A stretch of 64,000 bases of DNA from an uncultured Bacteroidota bacterium (GTDB taxonomy: Bacteria; Bacteroidota; Bacteroidia; B-17B0; Aurantibacillaceae). The stretch's first letter is position 1. Each line of letters begins with the position of its first letter. The position numbers were made by a program, and so were the translations under genes. The notes beneath the pieces are model-generated. The model saw nothing but the letters and a program-made list of their open reading frames with translations. It did no database searches and was not told the DNA's origin. The stretch covers positions 1 through 64,000 of the forward strand of contig CAITNS010000066.1 in assembly GCA_903893815.1 (NCBI GenBank), read 5' to 3'. This document shows positions 47,886 through 57,645 of the stretch, piece by piece.

Positions 47886-49859
47886 ATGAAAAAACAGTTA
47901 CTATTAGCCACAAGTATTTTCGCTACCGGGATATTATGTGCACAAGTTGCAAATAAAGCAGCTACTACAAAAAGCAGAATTCCTGCTCATTTGGCAAATA
48001 TTGCAGTTAAAAAAAATGCTGTAGATGTAGATCAAATGTACACAGGAGTTCCATTCCAAACACAAGCTCAAAAACAAGTTGCATCTAACTCTACTAGTTT
48101 AAAGACAGCAGCAACTACTACAGCAATTATTGGAAACACGTTATACGATTTACAATCTAACAGTAGTGTTGGAGATAGAATTGTTGTAAACGCTGATGGA
48201 TCTATTGCTACTTGTTGGACAATTGAACCAACTGATGGTTCTGGATCTTATGCAAATAGAGGTACAGGTTATAATTACTATAATGGTTCAACGTGGGGTG
48301 CAGCGCCAACTGCAAGAATTGAGAATGCAAGAGTTGGGTGGGGAAATATTGCTGATACACGTACACAAGGAGAAGTAGTTATTTCTCATGCTGGTGGAGC
48401 TAGTAAACTTCATGTTGCAACAAGACCAACAAAAGGGACAGGTACTTGGACAAATAGTCAAACTTCATTCCCAAGTTATGCTGGTGGTAACTGGTGGCCA
48501 AGAATGGTAACTTCACATCCTGCTGGTGGAGATACAATTTATTCAATTTCAATTACAAATTCTGGTGTTGTTAATGGATTAGACGGATGTTTATTCTTTT
48601 CTCGTTCATTTGATGGCGGTTTAACTTGGAGTGCTATTACTCAGCCTACAGGATTTACTTCAGCAACTTATACAGGGTTTGGTGGAGATGCTTATGCTAT
48701 TGCTGCTAAGGGAAGCACTGTAGCTATCGTTGCTGGTGATTCTGACTCTGATGTTGGTTTAGCTAAATCTACAGATGGTGGAGTTACTTGGACATATTCA
48801 ACAGTTTATGATTTCCCTTTACCTTTATGGGATTTCACAACTACAAGTTCTGATGTAGACGGTGATGCAGTAGCTGATACTATTAATACAAATGATGGTA
48901 ACTTTGCAGTTGCACTAGATAATAACGGAAAAGCTTATGTTTCTTTTGGAGCTTACCGTTTATTAAACGATGCTCCTTCTGCATCTGGATATAGCTATTT
49001 CCCATATACTGATGGTTTAATTTTATGGAGTGAAGGAGTAACGCCTTTAACGCATGCAAACAACGCAACTTGGAGCTATGTAGCAGCTATTGAAGATTTA
49101 TATGGTGATAACAATATTTTCTTCCCAACGCCTTCAGTTGCAGGTGATTTAGCATTCGGAAGATGGGGTTGTTCTTTAACATCATACCCAAGCATGGCTT
49201 TTGATATCAATAATAATTTATACTTATCTTATTCTTCAATTGTTGATAGTTTAAGTTCAGTAACAAATGCTGAAAAATTAGTAAGACATCAGTATGTAAT
49301 GAAAAGCATTATTTTAACTCCTGGCTCAGAGGTTTTCTCTTGTCCTATTGATATTGTTGAGCAATCTGCAAGCGCACCATACGAAGGTATTTTTGGTTCA
49401 ATGGCTAAAAATATCGACGGAAATGTTCATATTATTTACCAAAGAGATTTTTACCCAGGTAATGGTATTCCTGCTGCATCTGGTACAAATCCAGATGCAG
49501 ATAACTTAGGAAATCCTAACGATATCGTTTACACAAAAATTCCAGTTAATGATTTTTTACCTTGTGTAACAGGATTATACAGTTCAATTAAATCTAATTC
49601 AGTTGCTAATTTAAATTTCTATCCTAACCCAGCTTCTAACAACGCTACAATTGATGTAGCTTTAACTGAAACTGCTAAGTTAGATATCGCAATTTTAAAT
49701 ACAGTTGGACAAACTATTTACACAACTTCAGTTAACGGAAACGTTGGAAGTAACAAAGTAGATGTTAACTTAACTAACTTAAGCGCTGGTTTATATTTCT
49801 ATCAAGTTAAAGTTGGTAATAGCAAAGCTATCACTAAGAAATTTGCTGTAGAAAAATAA
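47886..49859 (+). CDS. T9SS-secreted protein with Asp-box sialidase-like repeats
   Basis: A 657-residue exported protein: signal peptide ending LCAQ, an Ala/Lys/Thr-rich segment, then a propeller-like region with Asp-box (BNR) motifs SFDGGLTWSA and STDGGVTWTY. The last 80 residues (LNFYPNPASNNATIDV to FAVEK) are a type A sorting domain. The Asp-box fold is shared with sialidases, but no catalytic triad is evident, so it is likely adhesive or structural. Codon use leans to few preferred codons, as for a highly expressed protein. Its position after the T9SS block makes it a plausible main client. Confidence 0.88.
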   Translation: MKKQLLLATSIFATGILCAQVANKAATTKSRIPAHLANIAVKKNAVDVDQMYTGVPFQTQAQKQVASNSTSLKTAATTTAIIGNTLYDLQSNSSVGDRIVVNADGSIATCWTIEPTDGSGSYANRGTGYNYYNGSTWGAAPTARIENARVGWGNIADTRTQGEVVISHAGGASKLHVATRPTKGTGTWTNSQTSFPSYAGGNWWPRMVTSHPAGGDTIYSISITNSGVVNGLDGCLFFSRSFDGGLTWSAITQPTGFTSATYTGFGGDAYAIAAKGSTVAIVAGDSDSDVGLAKSTDGGVTWTYSTVYDFPLPLWDFTTTSSDVDGDAVADTINTNDGNFAVALDNNGKAYVSFGAYRLLNDAPSASGYSYFPYTDGLILWSEGVTPLTHANNATWSYVAAIEDLYGDNNIFFPTPSVAGDLAFGRWGCSLTSYPSMAFDINNNLYLSYSSIVDSLSSVTNAEKLVRHQYVMKSIILTPGSEVFSCPIDIVEQSASAPYEGIFGSMAKNIDGNVHIIYQRDFYPGNGIPAASGTNPDADNLGNPNDIVYTKIPVNDFLPCVTGLYSSIKSNSVANLNFYPNPASNNATIDVALTETAKLDIAILNTVGQTIYTTSVNGNVGSNKVDVNLTNLSAGLYFYQVKVGNSKAITKKFAVEK

Positions 49860-49876
49860 TATTTAGTTTTTATATT

Positions 49877-49910
49877 AAAACCCGCAAAATCATTGATTTT
49901 GCGGGTTTTT
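49877..49910 (+). terminator. Terminator after the T9SS cargo gene
   Basis: AACCCGCAAAATCA / TGATTTTGCGGGTT with a T run. Confidence 0.9.
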
Positions 49911-49959
49911 TATTTTAGGTTGGTTTAACTAAGCGTAAAAAATCAAATATTGAGAATAA

Positions 49960-49987
49960 AAAAAGCCTTTCATTTCTGAAAGGCTTT
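49960..49987 (-). terminator. Terminator of tRNA-Pro
   Basis: On the minus strand, AAAGCCTTTCA / TGAAATGAAAGGCTTT-type hairpin is followed directly by a T run, just past the tRNA 3' end. Confidence 0.85.
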
Positions 49988-49988
49988 G

Positions 49989-50062
49989 TCGGGGTGGCCA
50001 GATTCGAACTGACGGCCTCCACGTCCCAAACGTGGCGCGATACCGGGCTACGCTACACCCCG
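49989..50062 (-). tRNA. tRNA-Pro (anticodon TGG)
   Basis: The minus strand folds as a cloverleaf: acceptor CGGGGTG / CACCCCG, D arm, anticodon stem CCACG / CGTGG around TTTGGGA (anticodon TGG) and T arm with GTTCGAATC. CCA is not encoded. Confidence 0.97.
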
Positions 50063-50194
50063 ATTTTTTATAAATTGCTTAAATAAAACCTTTATAAAAA
50101 ATTAGAGTGCAAAGATACACTTTTTTCTATTCTAAAAAAGAAATTATTTGTTTTTTTTCAGAAATATTGAATTTACTGATGTATTCTACAGCTA

Positions 50195-51073
50195 TTATTT
50201 CTTTTTCATTTTATCATACAAATCATGCACAATACCATCTGATAAACCGATTTGAGGAATGAAAATATCTTCAATCTCAGCAACTTTCATAATTGTTGTA
50301 TATATTTTTGCAGCATGAACAATAACATCAGCTCTATCAGGTTTTAAACCAAACAAATCAATCCTTTCTTCATATGTGTATGAATTAAGCATATCATGAA
50401 TGCCTTTTAATTTATTATAACTTAAATTTTTATTTTCTTTTTTGGTCATTTTAAATATCTTATTGATATTTCCCCCTGAACCAATGGCGTGTAAAGGACT
50501 ATAGCTGTATGTGGATTTTTTGATCCAATCTTTCATTAATTCCCATTCATCTTTTTCTACTTTATTTAAAAGCATTCTAACAGTTCCAATATTAAAGGAT
50601 TTAGCGGCAATAACTTTATGATTACTGTAAAGCGTCAGTTCTGTGCTACCTCCACCCACATCTATATATAAATAAGAGTGTTTAGGGTTTAATAGTTCTT
50701 CAATATGATTTGAAAATACTAATTGAGCTTCTAGTTTTCCATCAATAATCTCTACTTCTAAACCTGACTCTTTTTTTATGCGAGCAATAATTTCTCCGCT
50801 ATTACTTGCGTCACGCATAGCACTAGTAGCAACAGCTCTGTAGCCATCTACTTCATAAACTTTAATCAATTCTTTAAAGCCACGCATGGCTGTAATTAAT
50901 TTTTCTGCTTTTTTATCAGAAATTTTTCCATCTAAAAACACATCTTCACCCAACCGGATGGGCAAACGAATTAACTCCTCTTTACTAAAGTGCGGTTTCC
51001 CATTTACTTCATAGGCTCTGCAGAATAATAAACGCATGGCGTTACTTCCAATATCAACGGCTGCAAAAATCAT
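50195..51073 (-). CDS. Exopolyphosphatase/GppA-family phosphatase
   Basis: A 292-residue ASKHA-fold phosphatase that hydrolyses polyphosphate and/or pppGpp. Motifs AAVDIGSNAMRLLFCR (phosphate loop), ATSAMRDASNS and LYIDVGGGSTEL are intact. It contains only the N-terminal catalytic domains and lacks the HD-type C-terminal extension of long Ppx proteins. Its start overlaps the end of ppk1 by 4 bases, so synthesis and breakdown of polyphosphate are produced together. Confidence 0.92.
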   Translation of the reverse strand: MIFAAVDIGSNAMRLLFCRAYEVNGKPHFSKEELIRLPIRLGEDVFLDGKISDKKAEKLITAMRGFKELIKVYEVDGYRAVATSAMRDASNSGEIIARIKKESGLEVEIIDGKLEAQLVFSNHIEELLNPKHSYLYIDVGGGSTELTLYSNHKVIAAKSFNIGTVRMLLNKVEKDEWELMKDWIKKSTYSYSPLHAIGSGGNINKIFKMTKKENKNLSYNKLKGIHDMLNSYTYEERIDLFGLKPDRADVIVHAAKIYTTIMKVAEIEDIFIPQIGLSDGIVHDLYDKMKKK

Positions 51074-53184
51074 ATTTTAGATAGGGCTTTAGTAACAGGT
51101 TTAGTATTCAAATATAATTCTTTATCTTTTTTAAGATAATTATAAATTTCATCTTGAACCCGAATTTTACGTTCTCCAGGCTTTGCTTTTTTGTATAGGT
51201 TTTGTTGTAATCTATCTAAAATTCTAACCTTGGTGTTTCCGGAAATTTGAATATTGATAATATCTTTAATTTGTTTTTTTACATCTGCATCCAAAATAGG
51301 AACAGCAACCTCGCTTCTGCTATCTAAGTTACGGCTCATCCAATCGGCTGAGGTAATATAAATTTTTTCGTTACCACCATTTGCAAAAATAAATACACGT
51401 GCATGTTCTAAGTATTTATCTACAATACTGTAAGCTTTAATATTGTCGCTATAACCAGCAATTTCCGTTACTAACGAGCAAATTCCTCTAACAATCAATG
51501 TAATTTGAACGCCTGCTTGTGATGCTTCATATAATTTTTCAATCATATCTTTATCTACTAGGCTGTTCATTTTTAAAATCATGAACGCTTTTTTACCAGC
51601 CTTAGCGTTTGTGATTTCTTTATCAATTAAATTCACAAAAGTTTGACGCATAAAGAATGGTGCAACTGCCAAATGCTTGTAAACACCCGTTTTAAAATTG
51701 TTTGCGTAAAAATCAAACACACTCGAAATTTCATCAGTTATGTTTTTATCGGCGGTGAGTAAACTAAAGTCAGTGTAGATGCGAGCTGTTTTCTCATTAA
51801 AATTACCCGTACCTATATGAGCGTATTTAACTTCTTTACCTCTCACGCGAGTCGTAATTAAAAATAGTTTACTATGAACCTTTAATCCTGGTACACCATA
51901 AATAACGGTAGCACCTTCTTCTTGAAGTTTATTAGCCCAATAAATATTATTTTCTTCATCAAAACGAGCTTGCAATTCAACTAATACGGTAACTTTTTTT
52001 CCGTTTTTAATAGCGTTTACCAAGGCATTTGCAATTTTAGAAGAATCAGCTACACGATATAAAGTGATTTTAATGGACTCAACGGTTGGGTCAATAGAGG
52101 CTTCTCTTAATAATGTAATGGTGTGATCGTAAGTGTGATAAGGATAGTGTAATAAAATATCTTTTTGTTTGATCACATTTAAAATACTTGTATTGATATG
52201 ATATAAGTACTTATGATTTAACGGACGAGGATGCTCATACATTAATTTTTTTTCGCCAATATTTGGGAAACCAATAAAATCTTTAAAGTTGTGGTAACGA
52301 CCTCCAGGAATAGCGTTATCTTTTTTATCCATCCCTAGTTTTTTCATAATAAAGGCTAGCATTTCCTTACTCATGGTGCTGTCGTATACAAAACGAACTG
52401 GCTGACCTTTCTTTCTATCTTTAACTCCTTTTGATATTTTTTCCAACATACTTTTACTAACATCTTGGTCAATATCTAATTCAGCATCACGGGTTAGTTT
52501 AATATTGATGGCTTCTTTTGTTATGTAGCCAAATACCGAAAACATTTCATGAACGTTATATCTAATGACATCATCTAAAAGAATAATGTATTTTTTATTT
52601 TTTTCTTGAGGTAAAATAATAAAACGACTTGTTGTGCGAGAAGGAATTTCGATTAAAGCATATTTGTTTTTTTGTTTTTGAACGGTAGAGATTAAACGAA
52701 CAAATAAATATCCCGATTTATCTTTCATATATGGAAAAGGCTTGTTTTCGTCAACCATGATTGGAAACAAATTGGTTTCTACCTGATTGTGAAAATAGTC
52801 CTTTACATACTGTTGTTGATTTTGGTTTAATTGCTTTTCATTGATGATAAAAACATTTTGTTTTGCTAATTCATGCAACAATTCTTGATAAATTTCCTCG
52901 AAATTTTGTTGTTGTTCAATTACTTTTCGTTGTAATTTTTGTAGTAATTCTTTTGGATCGTCACCATAAATGTCGATAGCCTTTTTTCCAAGCTTAGTTA
53001 AACGATTAATAGTGGCAACGCGAACACGATAAAACTCATCTCGATTATTACTGAAAATTCCCAAAAATTTAAGACGTTCAATAAGTGGAGTAGAAGGATC
53101 AGATGCTTCTTGAAGAACACGTTCATTAAACGAAAGCCAACTTATTTCTCTGTTAATGTGCGGGATTTTTGTTTTTTTTATCAT
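51070..53184 (-). CDS. ppk1: Polyphosphate kinase 1
   Basis: Makes polyphosphate from ATP. The 704 residues follow the PPK1 layout: HINREISWLSFNERVLQEA at the start, LYRVADSSKIANALVNAIKN, then GLKVHSKLFLI with the phosphorylated His, HIGTGNFNEKTARIYTD, and DWMSRNLDSRSE near the end. I start at ATG 53184 rather than TTG at 53193. It is the first gene of the ppk1-ppx operon. Confidence 0.96.
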   Translation of the reverse strand: MIKKTKIPHINREISWLSFNERVLQEASDPSTPLIERLKFLGIFSNNRDEFYRVRVATINRLTKLGKKAIDIYGDDPKELLQKLQRKVIEQQQNFEEIYQELLHELAKQNVFIINEKQLNQNQQQYVKDYFHNQVETNLFPIMVDENKPFPYMKDKSGYLFVRLISTVQKQKNKYALIEIPSRTTSRFIILPQEKNKKYIILLDDVIRYNVHEMFSVFGYITKEAINIKLTRDAELDIDQDVSKSMLEKISKGVKDRKKGQPVRFVYDSTMSKEMLAFIMKKLGMDKKDNAIPGGRYHNFKDFIGFPNIGEKKLMYEHPRPLNHKYLYHINTSILNVIKQKDILLHYPYHTYDHTITLLREASIDPTVESIKITLYRVADSSKIANALVNAIKNGKKVTVLVELQARFDEENNIYWANKLQEEGATVIYGVPGLKVHSKLFLITTRVRGKEVKYAHIGTGNFNEKTARIYTDFSLLTADKNITDEISSVFDFYANNFKTGVYKHLAVAPFFMRQTFVNLIDKEITNAKAGKKAFMILKMNSLVDKDMIEKLYEASQAGVQITLIVRGICSLVTEIAGYSDNIKAYSIVDKYLEHARVFIFANGGNEKIYITSADWMSRNLDSRSEVAVPILDADVKKQIKDIINIQISGNTKVRILDRLQQNLYKKAKPGERKIRVQDEIYNYLKKDKELYLNTKPVTKALSKI

Positions 53185-53251
53185 AAAATTCAACCAACTA
53201 TTTTAGTTACCAAATATAAGCAATAAGCGCTAATTGTTTTTTGATTTTTCT

Positions 53252-53259
53252 TATATTTG
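53252..53259 (+). promoter_or_regulatory. Bacteroidota -7 element of the carotenoid block
   Basis: TATATTTG matches TAnnTTTG and ends 23 bases before the ATG at 53283. It makes upstream in-frame starts (53241) unlikely. Confidence 0.5.
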
Positions 53260-53282
53260 AGCTGATTTTGCTAATGCAAATA

Positions 53283-53903
53283 ATGACTTTTATCAAAAAA
53301 AATATTCCAATATTTATTATAGTTGTTTTTCACATCGTTGGTTTTGTTGGCTTCATCATAAATCCTGCATACTTTAGGTCTTTAAGCCCTATTAATTTAT
53401 TGTTATCATTTGGTTTGATAGTTTTAATGAGCCAACAAACAAAATGGAAATTTTACGGAGCTTTATGTTTAGTTACAGTGTTGGGTTTTTTTGTGGAGGT
53501 TTTAGGAGTGAAAACTGAACTCATTTTCGGGTCGTATCATTACGGACAATCTTTGGGTTATAAATGGCTGTCGGCGCCTTTATTAATTGGGATTAATTGG
53601 AGTATGTTATTGTATTGTACTTCTCAGTTATCTAAATTTAAAAATACAATTGTAAATGCTTTTTTTGGAGCCGCTTTGATGGTTGGGCTGGATTTTTTTA
53701 TAGAACAAAACGCATCAAAGTTTGATTTTTGGTATTGGAAATCGAATATTATCCCTATTCAAAATTATATTGCTTGGTTTGTGATTGCTTTTTTGTTAAA
53801 TTTACTTGTGCAAAAACATTTGGCTCAAAAACCAAATTTAACTGCTAAGGCGTTGTATTTTATACAATTAGTCTTTTTTTCGGCCCTTTATTTTTTTGTT
53901 TAA
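53283..53903 (+). CDS. CruF-like carotenoid biosynthesis membrane protein
   Basis: A roughly 206-residue integral membrane protein with about seven helices, matching the carotenoid biosynthesis protein family (DUF422) that includes CruF, a carotenoid 1',2'-hydratase. FFVEVLGVKTELIFGSYHYG, GINWSMLLYCTS and MVGLDFFIEQNASKFDFWYW are the family's charged intramembrane blocks. The next two genes are CrtZ and lycopene cyclase, which supports a carotenoid role. The start could also be ATG at 53274. Precise substrate unknown. Confidence 0.82.
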   Translation: MTFIKKNIPIFIIVVFHIVGFVGFIINPAYFRSLSPINLLLSFGLIVLMSQQTKWKFYGALCLVTVLGFFVEVLGVKTELIFGSYHYGQSLGYKWLSAPLLIGINWSMLLYCTSQLSKFKNTIVNAFFGAALMVGLDFFIEQNASKFDFWYWKSNIIPIQNYIAWFVIAFLLNLLVQKHLAQKPNLTAKALYFIQLVFFSALYFFV

Positions 53904-53933
53904 ACAAATCAAAACTTAGATTGTTATTTGGCT

Positions 53934-54413
53934 ATGGTACTAAATGTATTAATCATTATTGCAGCATTTTTGGCTATGGAATTCATGGCTTGGTTTACCC
54001 ATAAATACATTATGCATGGAGGTATGTGGCATTTTCATAAAGATCATCATGATCATAGCAATGAATCTTTTTTTGAAAAAAACGATATTTTCTTTTTAAT
54101 TTTTGCTTTGCCAAGTTGGTTAGCAATTATGTTTGGCGCTATGAATGGATTTGACTTTAAGTTTTATATTGGCATAGGCATTTTATTATATGGAATTGCT
54201 TATTTTATGGTTCATGATGTTGTTATTCATCAGCGCTTTAAATGGTTTAGTAAATCAGAAAATTGGTATGTAAAAGGTATTAAACGGGCTCACAAAATAC
54301 ATCATAAACATATAAATAAGGTTGATAGCGAAAATTTTGGAATGTTAATTGTTCCTTTTCATTATTTCAAAGAAAAATCTTCTAATCAACAAAATGTTTT
54401 AATAAACAGTTAA
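53934..54413 (+). CDS. crtZ: Beta-carotene hydroxylase (fatty-acid hydroxylase superfamily)
   Basis: A 159-residue membrane enzyme with histidine boxes HKYIMHG, HFHKDHHDH and, near the end, HKIHHKHINK. These di-iron ligands fit CrtZ, which adds 3-hydroxyls to beta-carotene rings to give zeaxanthin. ATG at 53934 is preferred to the TTG two codons earlier. It lies 30 bases after the CruF-like gene and 27 bases before the cyclase. Confidence 0.92.
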   Translation: MVLNVLIIIAAFLAMEFMAWFTHKYIMHGGMWHFHKDHHDHSNESFFEKNDIFFLIFALPSWLAIMFGAMNGFDFKFYIGIGILLYGIAYFMVHDVVIHQRFKWFSKSENWYVKGIKRAHKIHHKHINKVDSENFGMLIVPFHYFKEKSSNQQNVLINS

Positions 54414-54440
54414 TTGTATCTTTAAGGCAATTAATATTTC

Positions 54441-55130
54441 ATGAACTCACATTACACGTATTTAGTGCTTGATATTGCTAGTGTTTTATTTCCCTTAGCT
54501 TTAAGCTTTGATAAAAAAGTAGCATTTTATAAACTATGGAAATATTTGTTTCCTGCCATGGTTATTTCAGGAGCTTTTTTTATTTTGTGGGATGTGTTAT
54601 TTACTGCACAAGGAGTTTGGGGCTTTAATCCAAAATATATTACTGGAATAAACGTATTTAATCTTCCTATTGAGGAAGTATTGTTTTTTGTATGCGTGCC
54701 ATATTCTTGTGTGTTTATTTATGAAGTGTTTAACGCTTATGTGAAACGTGATGTGCTTGGAACTTGTGGTAAAAGAATAAGCATTTTAATTTCTATAATT
54801 AGTTTAATTGCATGCATTTTATTTTATAATAAAACCTATACTATTGTTAATGCTGGTATTTGTTTAGCTTTAGTTTTATTTGTCACTTTCCCCTACAGAT
54901 TTAGAAATTTAGGGCGTTTTTATTTAGCCTATTTTGTATCCTTAATTCCTTTTTTAATTTGTAACGGTATTTTAACGGCTTTACCAATAGTTACTTATAA
55001 TGACGAAGAAAATATGGCGATTCGTTTGTTTACTATCCCGTTAGAGGATGTATTTTATTGTTTGAGTTTATTACTGAGTACGGTTTTACTAATGGATTAT
55101 TTTAAAGAAAAAAAGACCAATCAATCATAG
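54441..55130 (+). CDS. Lycopene beta-cyclase, fused CrtYcd type
   Basis: A 229-residue membrane protein made of two similar three-helix halves. Each half holds a charged motif: NLPIEEVLFFVCVPYSCVF in the first and IPLEDVFYCLSLLL in the second. This is the fused form of the heterodimeric CrtYc/CrtYd lycopene cyclases of Actinobacteria and Bacteroidota, which close beta rings. With CrtZ next to it, the block suggests zeaxanthin-type pigment. Early genes (crtE, crtB, crtI) are not in this window. Confidence 0.92.
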   Translation: MNSHYTYLVLDIASVLFPLALSFDKKVAFYKLWKYLFPAMVISGAFFILWDVLFTAQGVWGFNPKYITGINVFNLPIEEVLFFVCVPYSCVFIYEVFNAYVKRDVLGTCGKRISILISIISLIACILFYNKTYTIVNAGICLALVLFVTFPYRFRNLGRFYLAYFVSLIPFLICNGILTALPIVTYNDEENMAIRLFTIPLEDVFYCLSLLLSTVLLMDYFKEKKTNQS

Positions 55131-55131
55131 T

Positions 55132-55785
55132 ATGGAAACAACCTTTAAATTTTTAAAACAATTACCTAAAAATAATAATAAAGAGTGGTTTGATGTTAAT
55201 CGTAAAACATACGAAACCGCTAAAGAAGAGTTTACCGAAGTTGTAAAAAAAGTAATTGATAAATCGGTTGCTTTTGATCCGAAATTAGCAGGTTTAGAAG
55301 CGAAAAAGTGTTTGTTCAGAATAAATAAAGATATTCGTTTTAGTAAGGATAAATCACCATACAAATTAAATATGGGTGCAAGTATTAACCCAGGAGGAAA
55401 AAAAGAAATGGGGGCTGGTTATTATCTACACATCGAACCAGGAAAATGTTTTTTAGCAGGAGGTTGTTATATGCCGCCACCAGATTTATTAGCCAAACTA
55501 AGACAAGAAATTGATTACAATACAGCAGACTTTAAAAAGATTTTGAATGCGAAAGATTTTAAAACGTATTTCAAAGAATTGTCGCAAGACGATAAATTAA
55601 AAACTGCCCCTAAAGGTTATCCAAAAGATCATCCAGAATTAAATTTATTACAGCACAAGCATTTTATTGTTATGCATCCTTTAAAAGATAGCGAAGTCAT
55701 GGATAAAAACTTCCCAGCATATGCTGCTAAAGTTTTTAAAGCCATGTTTCCAATGAATGAGTTTTTAAGAGCTTGTATGGAATAG
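55132..55785 (+). CDS. DUF2461-family protein
   Basis: A 217-residue protein matching the DUF2461/TIGR02453 family: LKQLPKNNNKEWFDVNRKTY, then FRINKDIRFSKDKSPYK and GAGYYLHIEPGKCFLAGGCY. The family is widespread and uncharacterised. It begins 1 base after the stop of the lycopene cyclase gene, so it is cotranscribed, although I know no pathway link. Confidence 0.9.
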   Translation: METTFKFLKQLPKNNNKEWFDVNRKTYETAKEEFTEVVKKVIDKSVAFDPKLAGLEAKKCLFRINKDIRFSKDKSPYKLNMGASINPGGKKEMGAGYYLHIEPGKCFLAGGCYMPPPDLLAKLRQEIDYNTADFKKILNAKDFKTYFKELSQDDKLKTAPKGYPKDHPELNLLQHKHFIVMHPLKDSEVMDKNFPAYAAKVFKAMFPMNEFLRACME

Positions 55786-55786
55786 C

Positions 55787-56431
55787 TTATTGAGCAATCT
55801 CCAACAACGACTTTACACTATAATCTGCAATAGCAAACTTAGGATTGTTATAGTTAAGCTCTTCAGGTATGGCTAATACTTTCATTTGAGCGGCCTTACC
55901 AGCAATAATACCATTAACGGAATCTTCAATCACTAAGCAATGTAAAGAATCTACGCCAAGTTTTTCGGCACAAGTTAAATATACTTGGGGATGTGGTTTA
56001 CCATATTGCATATGTTCAGCCGAGCACAATTCATTAAAATAAGGTCTGATATTCAATACATCAACAACAGTATTCATTAAACGTTCGTTGGATGAGGTTC
56101 CAATACCAATTTTTAAGCCTTTTGCTTTAAAAAAAATTAAAGCTTCTAAAACACCTTTCATGGTTTTGCCTTCTTTGCTAATTAAATCACATAGACGATT
56201 AATAACCAATTCATCAAATTCATCAACCGAAATATGAGTTATTCCATGTTTAGTAAACCAAAATTCAGCCACTTCTTTAAAGCGCAATCCAGTGGTAATT
56301 CGACAATGTTCATCGCTAAAAGGAATGCCAATTTCGGTAAAACTTTGTATCATGGCTCTGCGCCATAGTGGTTCAGAGTCGATAATAACTCCATCCATGT
56401 CAAAAATAACGGCTTTTATCTCTGCTAGCAT
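55787..56431 (-). CDS. HAD-superfamily hydrolase, beta-phosphoglucomutase/HxpB-like
   Basis: A 214-residue HAD phosphatase with motif I VIFDMDGVIIDSEPLW, motif II IGTSSNERL, motif III Lys in GKPHPQVYL and motif IV EDSVNGIIAGKAA. The cap type fits sugar-phosphate phosphatases such as HxpB or phosphatases of 2-deoxyglucose-6-phosphate. The substrate is unknown. It converges with the DUF2461 gene and diverges from the glycosyltransferase. Confidence 0.9.
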   Translation of the reverse strand: MLAEIKAVIFDMDGVIIDSEPLWRRAMIQSFTEIGIPFSDEHCRITTGLRFKEVAEFWFTKHGITHISVDEFDELVINRLCDLISKEGKTMKGVLEALIFFKAKGLKIGIGTSSNERLMNTVVDVLNIRPYFNELCSAEHMQYGKPHPQVYLTCAEKLGVDSLHCLVIEDSVNGIIAGKAAQMKVLAIPEELNYNNPKFAIADYSVKSLLEIAQ

Positions 56432-56475
56432 TGTTAATTTCTTTGTTTAATAAAAGCAAAGATAACCGATTTATC

Positions 56476-57645
56476 ATGCCATTAGCATGGTATTTTTGCT
56501 ACATGTATTTTCCTGATTTTGTTGAAATAGGGGTAGACGAACTCTTGTTAGTTACCTTTTTTGTGTCGTTGATTGGCATTGTAATTCATTACGTGGTTAA
56601 TGTTTTGCCATTGGCTAATTTAAAAACCAATTCATTAGAACCAACTCGTTCTTCTGAGCCCGTTTCAATTATTATTTGTGCTCGTAACGAAGATGATAAT
56701 TTAACCGAATTTCTGCCAAAAGTTTTAGTTCAGGATTATCCTGATTTTGAAGTGGTAGTGGTAAACGACTGCTCTATTGACAGTACAGAAAATGTAATTG
56801 ACGAATTTGCAAAGATTTTTCCTAACCTTAAAAAGGTTACTATTAAAGAAGACGATTACTATAAACATGGTAAAAAGTTTGCTGTAATGGTTGGTATTAA
56901 AGGTGCTAAATACGAAAACTTATTATTTACCGATGCAGATTGCTTTCCTGCCAACGAAAATTGGTTAAAGGAAATGAGCTCCGGTTTCGTTAATAAAAGA
57001 GAGATTGTTTTAGGTTATGGAGCATACAAAAAAGAAGCAGGTTTCTTAAATAAAATAATTCGTTTCGATACCTTTTTAATTGCTCTTAACTATTTATCTG
57101 CTGCCATCAAAGGCAAAGCATATATGGGAGTGGGAAGAAATTTAGCCTATAAAAAAGATTTATTCTACAAACAAAAAGGCTTTTCAAAACATTATCATAT
57201 TACATCTGGCGACGATGATTTATTTATCAATCAAGCTTGTAACAATGAAAATACGAACGTGGCGGTGTCGCATGATGCCATCACTTATTCCTTAGCAAAA
57301 ACTAACTTTAGCGACTGGAAACGTCAAAAACAAAGACATTTAACAACGGCTCCTCATTATAATTCAAGTAGTAAAACAAAAATTACCTTAGGCTATATGT
57401 CTCAATATACCTTTCATTTTCTGTTTTTGAGTTTGTTTTTATTTAAAACAACTATGTTAGCTGCTTTAGTTGGTTTGGTGTTGAAAATATGCATACAAAT
57501 GATTATCTTTAAAAAAGCGTCGGAGAAACTAAACGAGAAAGATTTGTGGGCTTTATCATTTTTTTACGAAATTGTATTATTAACGGTGTACCCAATATTT
57601 CATATTAGTAAAATGTTTCATAAACCAAATAAATGGAAGAGTTAG
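56476..57645 (+). CDS. Family 2 glycosyltransferase, membrane-bound
   Basis: A roughly 389-residue GT2 enzyme flanked by membrane helices. The nucleotide-sugar site is PVSIIICARNEDDNLTEFLP, with the metal motif FTDADCFP and the acceptor block SGDDDLFINQ. The C-terminal QKRHLTTAPHYNS corresponds to the QXXRW-like motif of processive enzymes. It probably builds a surface polysaccharide or lipid glycan. Its end overlaps the sigma-factor gene by 13 bases. ATG at 56503 is another possible start. Confidence 0.87.
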   Translation: MPLAWYFCYMYFPDFVEIGVDELLLVTFFVSLIGIVIHYVVNVLPLANLKTNSLEPTRSSEPVSIIICARNEDDNLTEFLPKVLVQDYPDFEVVVVNDCSIDSTENVIDEFAKIFPNLKKVTIKEDDYYKHGKKFAVMVGIKGAKYENLLFTDADCFPANENWLKEMSSGFVNKREIVLGYGAYKKEAGFLNKIIRFDTFLIALNYLSAAIKGKAYMGVGRNLAYKKDLFYKQKGFSKHYHITSGDDDLFINQACNNENTNVAVSHDAITYSLAKTNFSDWKRQKQRHLTTAPHYNSSSKTKITLGYMSQYTFHFLFLSLFLFKTTMLAALVGLVLKICIQMIIFKKASEKLNEKDLWALSFFYEIVLLTVYPIFHISKMFHKPNKWKS

